A stretch of DNA of 64,000 bases, taken from Formosa undariae. Its GTDB lineage: Bacteria > Bacteroidota > Bacteroidia > Flavobacteriales > Flavobacteriaceae. Position 1 is the stretch's first letter. Each line of letters begins with the position of its first letter. The translations under genes were made by a program, and so were the position numbers. Where the stretch lies: NCBI RefSeq assembly GCF_042427615.1, contig NZ_JBHMEZ010000003.1, positions 992,001 to 1,056,000 on the forward strand, given 5' to 3'. The notes under the pieces are model-generated. The model had not been told where the DNA came from and ran no database searches. It saw nothing but the letters and a program-made list of their open reading frames with translations. Of the stretch, positions 1 through 6,505 are shown one piece after another.

Positions 1-203
1 TATCACCTAATTAAAATCACAGCAAGCAAGCAACTAAATAGAATATCTTCAATTTGTTTTAAAAGACTTAACATTCAATTTATAAGCAGATTATAAAGAA
101 TTTTGACATGTATTAAGTTATATTTTAAAAAACTTATTCTATAAATCGACAACTTCAAATTAAACTTTTCATATCTTATACTGTCTAAGTAGAAAACCAA
201 TGA

Positions 204-746
204 ATGATTAGTGAGTCTCAATTATTAGAGCAACTAAAATCTGATGCCAGCAGAGATTCTGCTTTTAAAGAATTAATTCGCCTATATAAAGAGCGACTGT
301 ATTGGCATATCCGAAATATCGTTAAGTCACACGACGACACAGACGATGTTTTACAGAATACATTCATAAAAATATTTAGAAATATAAATTCGTTTAAAGG
401 AGACAGTAAATTATATTCTTGGATGTACAGAATTGCAACTAACGAAGCTATTTCTTTCATTAATAAAAGAGCGAAATTATTACAAATCACAAGTGAAGAG
501 ACGCAGCAATTAGCATTAGATAATTTACAATCGGATGTATATTTTGAAGGCGATGACATTCAACTAAAATTACAACAAGCCATTGCTAAATTACCTCAAA
601 AACAGCAATTGGTTTTTAATATGAGGTATTTTGAAGATATAAAATATAAAGATATGTCCGAGATTTTAGACACAAGTGAAGGTGCTTTAAAAGCATCCTA
701 TCACTTAGCTACAAAAAAAATAGAAGACTATTTAACTAAAAATTAA
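204..746 (+). CDS. ECF-type RNA polymerase sigma factor
   Basis: A 180-residue sigma-70 family protein of the extracytoplasmic-function group. Region 2 lies at about residues 20-90, with the acidic DDTDDVLQNTF stretch and the SWMYRIATNEA promoter-melting motif. Region 4 lies at about 120-178 (LPQKQQLVFNMRYFE followed by a helix-turn-helix). There is no sigma region 1 or 3, as expected for ECF factors. It is the first gene of a three-gene operon: the next gene starts 33 nt downstream and encodes a one-pass membrane protein likely to be its regulator. The exact stimulus cannot be read from sequence. Class is certain; subgroup and regulon are not. Confidence 0.93.
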   Translation: MISESQLLEQLKSDASRDSAFKELIRLYKERLYWHIRNIVKSHDDTDDVLQNTFIKIFRNINSFKGDSKLYSWMYRIATNEAISFINKRAKLLQITSEETQQLALDNLQSDVYFEGDDIQLKLQQAIAKLPQKQQLVFNMRYFEDIKYKDMSEILDTSEGALKASYHLATKKIEDYLTKN

Positions 747-779
747 ACCTTTATAATAAAACGCAGTCTAAAGACTAAG

Positions 780-1277
780 ATGAAACTAAAAGACTTACAT
801 AACAATAACAATTCAGGATTTAAAATTCCCAAAGATTACTTTAGTAATCTTGAGGAATCCATTTTAAATGAGGCAAAATTAGACGCCAAGGTTCCTAGTC
901 ATGGTTTTGTAGTTCCTGACCATTATTTCGATAATTTAGAAGATACGATTTATAAAAAAGCAACATCCAAATCCACATCAAAAGTTAGAACGTTACATGT
1001 TCAACCTTGGGTTTATGTCGCAAGTATTGCAGCTTGTGTAATGCTTATGTTTACACTTACGTTTTCTGAGAAACAATCTAATTCTATAAGTTCTATTAAC
1101 AATGAATCTCTTGAATCTTTTATTTTGGACGAAGATTTAAACACTTCAGAAATGGCAACATTAATTACAGATTCGGTTTTATTTGGAAGAGAAATTTTAA
1201 ATAATGCCATAAGCGATGCCACAATAGACAATTATATTGAAAGAGAAATTGACCTTGAAGATCTTTTAGATAATTAA
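780..1277 (+). CDS. Putative membrane-bound anti-sigma factor
   Basis: A 165-residue protein with one predicted membrane span at about residues 78-96 (WVYVASIAACVMLMFTLTF). The cytoplasmic side carries two copies of a short motif, FKIPKDYFSNLEESI (residues 14-28) and FVVPDHYFDNLEDTI (43-57), so the N-terminal part is an internal duplication. It has no ZAS zinc motif and no FecR domain. Position directly after an ECF sigma gene and the cytoplasm-membrane-periplasm layout suggest an anti-sigma role; this is inferred from context. Similar single-span proteins follow ECF sigma genes in many flavobacteria. Confidence 0.6.
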   Translation: MKLKDLHNNNNSGFKIPKDYFSNLEESILNEAKLDAKVPSHGFVVPDHYFDNLEDTIYKKATSKSTSKVRTLHVQPWVYVASIAACVMLMFTLTFSEKQSNSISSINNESLESFILDEDLNTSEMATLITDSVLFGREILNNAISDATIDNYIEREIDLEDLLDN

Positions 1278-1287
1278 AATTTAATAT

Positions 1288-1722
1288 ATGAAAATACGAT
1301 ATATCCTTTTACTATTCACCTTGTTCACTGTAAATATATTTGCACAAACTAAGGATGAAAAAATAGAGACTTTAAAAATTGCTTACATCACAGAAAAGTT
1401 AAACCTTTCTAAAACTGAAGCTCAGAATTTTTGGCAAATTTACAATACGTTTGAAGAAAAAAACGATGCCATCCGTGATGAGATGAAAGAACGTAGAAAA
1501 AACACAGACTTAGAAGCCTTATCTGAAACTGAAGCAAAAAAACTGTTAGGCGACATGATGAAGTCTAATGATGAAAGACATCAGTTATTCAATAAATATA
1601 TGGCTGATTTAAAAGCCGCCTTGCCTGCTAAAAAAATAATCATTCTTAAGAAAACAGAAGAGGAATTCAGGCGAAAAATATTAGAAGAATACAAAAAGAG
1701 ACATCAAAACAATCAAAAATAA
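1288..1722 (+). CDS. Spy/CpxP-like periplasmic helical protein
   Basis: A 144-residue secreted protein. Residues 1-20 form a signal peptide ending in an FAQ cleavage region. The rest is highly charged and helical, with LNLSKTEAQNFW (about residues 38-49) resembling the LTxxQ motif of the Spy/CpxP family of periplasmic chaperones and sensors. It begins 10 nt after the putative anti-sigma gene and ends just before a strong hairpin terminator, so it closes the sigma operon. A role in sensing or buffering envelope stress is inferred from the family and the operon. Confidence 0.6.
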   Translation: MKIRYILLLFTLFTVNIFAQTKDEKIETLKIAYITEKLNLSKTEAQNFWQIYNTFEEKNDAIRDEMKERRKNTDLEALSETEAKKLLGDMMKSNDERHQLFNKYMADLKAALPAKKIIILKKTEEEFRRKILEEYKKRHQNNQK

Positions 1723-1728
1723 CACTTT

Positions 1729-1755
1729 AAAAAGAGCCAAATGGCTCTTTTTTTA
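1729..1755 (+). terminator. Intrinsic terminator of the first ECF sigma operon
   Basis: A 10-bp stem (AAAAAGAGCC / GGCTCTTTTT) with a 4-nt loop, followed by T residues, starts 7 nt after the stop codon of the Spy-like gene. Confidence 0.85.
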
Positions 1756-1911
1756 TGCAATAAATTCATCCTACTATATTCTAATTACAACTATAAATCA
1801 CTACTATTAAACAAATTAACAACAATAGCAAACAAAGACATTAGATTTAACTGCTAGAAAAAGATTAGCCCCTTTTAAATAATTCTTTATTATAAAATAT
1901 TTTGCTACATT

Positions 1912-1943
1912 TACAATCAATAATTACTATTATACAAATCAAT
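1912..1943 (+). promoter_or_regulatory. Direct repeat, possible operator of the S24 repressor
   Basis: TACAATCAAT (1912-1921) and TACAAATCAAT (1933-1943) are near-identical direct repeats whose starts are 21 nt apart, about two helical turns. They lie 29-60 nt before the repressor start, next to a promoter-like TACATTTA (about 1906-1913). Autoregulation through these sites is a guess; the surrounding DNA is very AT-rich and chance repeats occur in such sequence. Confidence 0.25.
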
Positions 1944-1971
1944 CGTTTCCTGTACGTAATTTCAATTGTTT

Positions 1972-2739
1972 ATGATTGCTTCAAATATCCGCCACTTAAG
2001 AACTTTAAAAAAACTGTCGCAAGAATCTCTTGCCAACGCCCTTGGAATAACACGTTCTAGAATTGGCTCTTACGAGGAAGGCCGCTCAGAACCGGCTATA
2101 GATATGCTTATTGTGTTCTCGGAATTCTTTAAACTCCCTTTAGACGTTTTACTACGAACAGATTTAACGAAAACAAAAGATGGTTCTTTCTTAAAAGTAG
2201 GAGAAAACCGTATTCTATTCCCAATGGTTGTAGATTTAAATGACGACGATTTAATTGAAGTTGTCCCTATAAAGGCTTCTGCTGGTTATTTAGACGGTTA
2301 CGACGATCCTGAATATATAGATCAGCTACAAAAAATTAAATTACCGTTTTTACCGACAGGAAAACACAGAGCATTTCCTATTAAGGGAGATTCCATGTTG
2401 CCGTTAAAAGCAGGTTCCTTTGTTGTCGGTAAGTTTATTGAAGATGTTAGAGATATACAAAATGGGCGCACTTATGTGGTATTAACAAGCACTCAAGGGA
2501 TGGTTTACAAGCGCGTTTACAATCAGATTGAAGAAAACAAAGGACTACTACTAGTCTCCGATAATAAAACCTACGATCCCTATTTTATTTCTATCCATGA
2601 TGTTTTAGAATTATGGGAATTTACGTGTTGCATAAACACACAAGAATACGACGAACACGAACTACAAATAAGTAGTATAATCAGAATGTTTACGGAGCTT
2701 GGAATAGAGTTAAAAGCTTTAGAAAAAATGATACAATAA
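1972..2739 (+). CDS. XRE/S24 LexA-like self-cleaving repressor
   Basis: A 255-residue protein with an N-terminal helix-turn-helix of XRE type (residues 3-60, SQESLANALGITRSRIGSYEEG) and a C-terminal peptidase S24 domain. The catalytic pair is visible: Ser141 in KGDSMLPL and Lys180 in YKRVYN. An Ala104-Gly105 bond (KASAGY) lies 36 residues before the serine, close to the spacing in LexA and lambda CI, so RecA-stimulated autocleavage is plausible. The ATG at 1972 is chosen over an upstream TTG at 1966. The stop codon overlaps the start of the nuclease gene by one base, so the two are translationally coupled. Bacteroidota often lack canonical LexA, so this may be a damage-responsive repressor; that is inference. 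Confidence 0.85.
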   Translation: MIASNIRHLRTLKKLSQESLANALGITRSRIGSYEEGRSEPAIDMLIVFSEFFKLPLDVLLRTDLTKTKDGSFLKVGENRILFPMVVDLNDDDLIEVVPIKASAGYLDGYDDPEYIDQLQKIKLPFLPTGKHRAFPIKGDSMLPLKAGSFVVGKFIEDVRDIQNGRTYVVLTSTQGMVYKRVYNQIEENKGLLLVSDNKTYDPYFISIHDVLELWEFTCCINTQEYDEHELQISSIIRMFTELGIELKALEKMIQ

Positions 2740-4109
2740 TGATGTACACCATAATAGATATTGAAACGACAGGAAGTAGTAATAAAATTACAGAAATTGC
2801 TATTTTAAAACATGATGGGACTCAAATTATTGAAGAATTCACCTCTTTAGTAAATCCAGAAGCACACATACCTCCATATATTACAACGCTAACTGGAATA
2901 GATAACAGAATGGTTGCAGATGCTCCTACATTCTCTGAAATCGCTCAAGACATATTAGATATTACTGAAGACACTATTTTTGTGGCTCACAATGTAAATT
3001 TTGATTACAACATCATTCGCAATTCTTTTAAGGACATAAATATTGATTTTAAACGCAAGAAACTATGTACAATTCGACTATCGAGAAAATTACTTCCTGG
3101 ACACCAATCTTATAGTCTAGGAAAATTATGTACATCTCTAAATATTGATGTTTTTGACAGACACCGTGCTAAAGGAGATGCTGAGGCTACTGTTATTTTG
3201 TTTGAATTATTATTAGCTCATGAACAAGCTGAAACCGTTTTTAGCAACTTTTTAAAACCATCGTCTAAAGAAGCTACGCTGCCTCCAAACTTACCTAATT
3301 CTGTATTTAATGCCATTCCGAATAAAACGGGAATTTATTATTTCAAAAATAAAAAAGGAGCCATTATTTATGTCGGAAAAGCGAAAGATTTAAAGAAACG
3401 CGTATTAAGTCATTTCTATAATAAATCTGATAAAGAAATGAATTTATGTCGCGAAACAGCAGACATTACTTTCGATTTATCAGGAAGTGAATTAATTGCT
3501 TTACTTATGGAAGACGCTGCAATTAAAACCCATTACCCAGAATTTAACCAGGCGGCTAAACGTAACCCAAAAGCGTTTGCAATATTTAGCTACGAAGATA
3601 GAGACGGCATAAAACATTTGGCCTATAACACCTTGAAATCGGCACCAAATCCGCTTCAAATATATTATTCAATTACAGATTGCAGACAACAACTTGAGCA
3701 CTATTGCAAAACTTTTAATTTATGTCCGAAATACTGTCATTTACAAGAAGGCAACTCAGAATGTTCTCATTACCTCATCAACAACTGTAAAGGCATCTGT
3801 AAACAACAAGAAGTGGTAGAAGATTACAATCTAAGAGTATCTGAAGCTATAGAAACCATTAAGAACAGTCGTCAGGAAATCGTTTTAAAACAAACAGGTA
3901 GACATCAAGAAGAGTCTGCTTTTATTTTAATTAAAGATGGATTTTATAAAGGTTACGGATTTATAGATCGTACAGAACAAATCATGAATACAGATGACCT
4001 TGAGCCTTTTTTAATTCCGCAACACGATACCATGCACACTCAAAAAATTCTACAAAGTGTTATTTTGAGCACAAATATTGAAGTTAAAACAGATTCTATT
4101 GCAGTGTAA
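2739..4109 (+). CDS. DEDDh 3'-5' exonuclease fused to UvrC-like GIY-YIG nuclease
   Basis: A 456-residue two-domain nuclease. Residues 1-165 are a DnaQ-type exonuclease with all DEDDh residues (Asp7 and Glu9 in IDIETTG, Asp89, His142, Asp147). Residues about 190-275 are a GIY-YIG domain (GIY 198-200, YVG 211-213, Arg221, Glu258). A cysteine group follows (Cys329, Cys342-x7-Cys350-x3-Cys354) with the same C-x7-C-x3-C spacing as the iron-sulfur site of UvrC. The UvrC C-terminal endonuclease half and helix-hairpin-helix are absent, so the protein resembles Cho plus an exonuclease. It overlaps the S24 repressor gene by one base. A repair role with 3' incision and end trimming is inferred. Confidence 0.88.
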   Translation: MMYTIIDIETTGSSNKITEIAILKHDGTQIIEEFTSLVNPEAHIPPYITTLTGIDNRMVADAPTFSEIAQDILDITEDTIFVAHNVNFDYNIIRNSFKDINIDFKRKKLCTIRLSRKLLPGHQSYSLGKLCTSLNIDVFDRHRAKGDAEATVILFELLLAHEQAETVFSNFLKPSSKEATLPPNLPNSVFNAIPNKTGIYYFKNKKGAIIYVGKAKDLKKRVLSHFYNKSDKEMNLCRETADITFDLSGSELIALLMEDAAIKTHYPEFNQAAKRNPKAFAIFSYEDRDGIKHLAYNTLKSAPNPLQIYYSITDCRQQLEHYCKTFNLCPKYCHLQEGNSECSHYLINNCKGICKQQEVVEDYNLRVSEAIETIKNSRQEIVLKQTGRHQEESAFILIKDGFYKGYGFIDRTEQIMNTDDLEPFLIPQHDTMHTQKILQSVILSTNIEVKTDSIAV

Positions 4110-4121
4110 TTAGTTCATGAA

Positions 4122-5099
4122 TTATCTAAACCAATCCCAAGTAATCTTTAAGCCTTGGGCAACCGTATATTTTGGTTTATAACCGAGTAAGCGCTGTGCT
4201 TTAGAAATATCGGCTAAAGAATCACGAACATCACCTTGTCTAGACGGACCATAAAGTGGTTCTAAATCGGAATCTGCAGCTGTTTTAATATCTTCCCACA
4301 ATTGATTTATACTAATGCGCTCTCCACAAGCGACATTAAACACTTCGTTCGCCGCTTCTTTAGAGGCAAAGAATGCACGTACATTGGCTTGAATTACATT
4401 ATCTATAAAAGTGAAATCGCGCGTTTGTCCACCATCACCATTAATATTTGCCGGAATATTATCTTTTACAGCCTGCATAAACAATGGTATAACCGCCGCG
4501 TAAGCCCCGTTTGGACTTTGTCTAGGACCAAACACATTAAAGTACCGAAACCCGATAACATCTGTTCCATACGTCTTTCCAAAAACATCGACATACAATT
4601 CGTTTACGTATTTAGTAACCGCATATGGAGATAAAGGATTCCCGATAATCTCTTCTACTTTTGGCAAATTCTGACTATCACCGTACGTAGAGCTAGACGC
4701 CGCATACACCATACGTTTTACTGTATCACTATCTTTTACCGCCACTAACATATTTAAAAACCCATTAATATTGGCATTATTTGTTGCTATAGGATCTTCT
4801 ATAGAACGCGGCACAGAACCCAGAGCAGCTTGATGACTCACGTAGTCCATACCTGCAACAGCCAATTTACAAGTCTCTAAATCTGTAATATCTCCTTCAA
4901 TAAGTTCGAAGGCAGAATGTGAAATAAACGCTTCTAGATTTTCTCGATATCCATTAGAAAAATTATCAAGTACGCGCACTTTCTTAATTCCGTATTTAAG
5001 TAAATATTCTACTAAATTCGAACCAATAAAACCAGCGCCACCAGTTATCAGAATACTGATATTTGATAAATCTTCTGAATGGTATTTTGTATTGTACAT
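4122..5099 (-). CDS. UDP-N-acetylglucosamine 4-epimerase (WbpP/TviC-like SDR)
   Basis: A 325-residue extended short-chain dehydrogenase/reductase. The NAD-binding GGAGFIG is at residues 20-26, the active-site serines at 135-137, and Tyr159-x3-Lys163 (YAVTK) is intact. The GSVPRSIEDP segment (94-103) and RYFNVFGPRQSPNGAYAAVIP are typical of WbpP/TviC enzymes that interconvert UDP-GlcNAc and UDP-GalNAc or their uronic acids. It lies 16 nt after the nucleotide-sugar dehydrogenase gene, the same pairing as in Vi-antigen and Pseudomonas O6 loci, so the likely product is UDP-GalNAcA. Exact substrate cannot be settled from sequence. Confidence 0.85.
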   Translation of the reverse strand: MYNTKYHSEDLSNISILITGGAGFIGSNLVEYLLKYGIKKVRVLDNFSNGYRENLEAFISHSAFELIEGDITDLETCKLAVAGMDYVSHQAALGSVPRSIEDPIATNNANINGFLNMLVAVKDSDTVKRMVYAASSSTYGDSQNLPKVEEIIGNPLSPYAVTKYVNELYVDVFGKTYGTDVIGFRYFNVFGPRQSPNGAYAAVIPLFMQAVKDNIPANINGDGGQTRDFTFIDNVIQANVRAFFASKEAANEVFNVACGERISINQLWEDIKTAADSDLEPLYGPSRQGDVRDSLADISKAQRLLGYKPKYTVAQGLKITWDWFR

Positions 5100-5115
5100 A
5101 ATTTTAAATTTGATA

Positions 5116-6408
5116 CTATAATCTACCGTCTACAGACTCTTTAGGCAATAATGATTTAACATCGAAAAGCACACCCGATTCAGATTTTAATGCTGTGATA
5201 TCTAACTCCAAAAATTCGTTATGAGATACAGCTAAAATAACGGCATCGTAATTATTTTTAAGAACAGAAGCATCGGATAATAAATCAAAATTATACTCAT
5301 ATTTCACCTCTTCTGCTGAAGCCCAAGGATCAAACACATCAATATTTACATCGTACGTTTTAAGTTCATTAATAATATCTATAACGCGAGAATTTCTAAT
5401 ATCTGGACAATTTTCCTTAAAAGTAATCCCTAAAACTAAGACATTAGAGCCTTTAATTTTAGCGCCTTTTTTAATCATTAACTTGATGGTTTCAGTCGCC
5501 ACATAAGCTCCCATACTATCGTTCATTTTACGACCAGCTAATATTATTTCCGGATTATATCCACATTCTATTGCTTTTTGTGCCAAATAAAAGGGATCGA
5601 CTCCAATACAATGGCCACCGACTAAACCAGGAGAAAAATTAATAAAATTCCATTTTGTCCCTGCCGCTTCAAGAACAGCTTTAGTATCTATATCTAATAG
5701 TCTGAAAATTTTAGACAATTCATTAACAAAAGCAATATTGATATCTCGTTGCGAATTTTCGATAACTTTTGCGGCCTCAGCAACCTTAATTGAAGGCGCC
5801 ATATGTGTACCAGCAGTAATTATAGTTTTATATAGATTATCTACACGTTTTGCAATCTCAGGCGTAGAACCCGACGTCACTTTTAAAATTTTAGTAACCG
5901 TATGTTTTTTATCTCCCGGATTTATACGTTCTGGAGAATATCCTGCATAAAAATGTGTATTAAACTTTAATCCCGATATTTTTTCCAAAATAGGCACACA
6001 AATATCTTCTGTAACCCCTGGATATACGGTAGATTCATAAATAACGATATCGCCCTCCTTTAAAACCTTCCCTACAGTTTCACTCGCTTTAACTAAAGGC
6101 GTAAACACCGGTTTATTTAAGCTATCGGTAGGTGTAGGAACTGTTACGATAAAAATATTAGAGGTAGACAAGTCTTCCGGATTGCAAGATACCCATAAAC
6201 CAGACTCAGCAGCTTGGTCTGTAGTTAAAACAGCTTGTAATTCGGGTGTTTCAACCTCTAAAGTTCTGTCTCTTCCAGATTGCAATTCGGAAATTCGATT
6301 TTGGTTAATATCGAATCCCACAACAAAATACTTCTTAGCAAATTCTACTGCTAATGGTAATCCGACATATCCTAAACCAATAATGGTAATCTTATCTTTT
6401 TTCTGCAT
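5116..6408 (-). CDS. UDP-N-acetylhexosamine 6-dehydrogenase (TviB/WbpO-like)
   Basis: A 430-residue member of the UDP-glucose/GDP-mannose dehydrogenase family. It has the N-terminal Rossmann motif GLGYVGLP (11-18), Lys214 in EAAKVIENSQRD, the catalytic Cys267 in GGHCIGVDPFYL, and a C-terminal UDP-binding domain with ITFKENCPDIRNS. It oxidises a UDP-HexNAc to the uronic acid in two NAD-dependent steps. RTLEV near residue 50 and overall length fit the TviB/WbpO branch. It lies between wzc (97-nt gap) and the epimerase (16 nt) and probably feeds the polysaccharide exported by Wza/Wzc. Confidence 0.87.
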   Translation of the reverse strand: MQKKDKITIIGLGYVGLPLAVEFAKKYFVVGFDINQNRISELQSGRDRTLEVETPELQAVLTTDQAAESGLWVSCNPEDLSTSNIFIVTVPTPTDSLNKPVFTPLVKASETVGKVLKEGDIVIYESTVYPGVTEDICVPILEKISGLKFNTHFYAGYSPERINPGDKKHTVTKILKVTSGSTPEIAKRVDNLYKTIITAGTHMAPSIKVAEAAKVIENSQRDINIAFVNELSKIFRLLDIDTKAVLEAAGTKWNFINFSPGLVGGHCIGVDPFYLAQKAIECGYNPEIILAGRKMNDSMGAYVATETIKLMIKKGAKIKGSNVLVLGITFKENCPDIRNSRVIDIINELKTYDVNIDVFDPWASAEEVKYEYNFDLLSDASVLKNNYDAVILAVSHNEFLELDITALKSESGVLFDVKSLLPKESVDGRL

Positions 6409-6505
6409 AGTTATATGTAGTTCGCTACTTCTTTTTTATCATACTTTGATTTAAAAGTAAACTCCATTTTAATTTCAATAAAGAAAGTAAAATTTAATTG
6501 ACTAA

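Noticed and set aside
103..126. TTGACA-type sigma-70 promoter before the first ECF gene
   Set aside because: TTGACA at 103 lacks a properly spaced -10 box, and this phylum uses TTG/TAnnTTTG promoters; a true promoter for this operon was not found.
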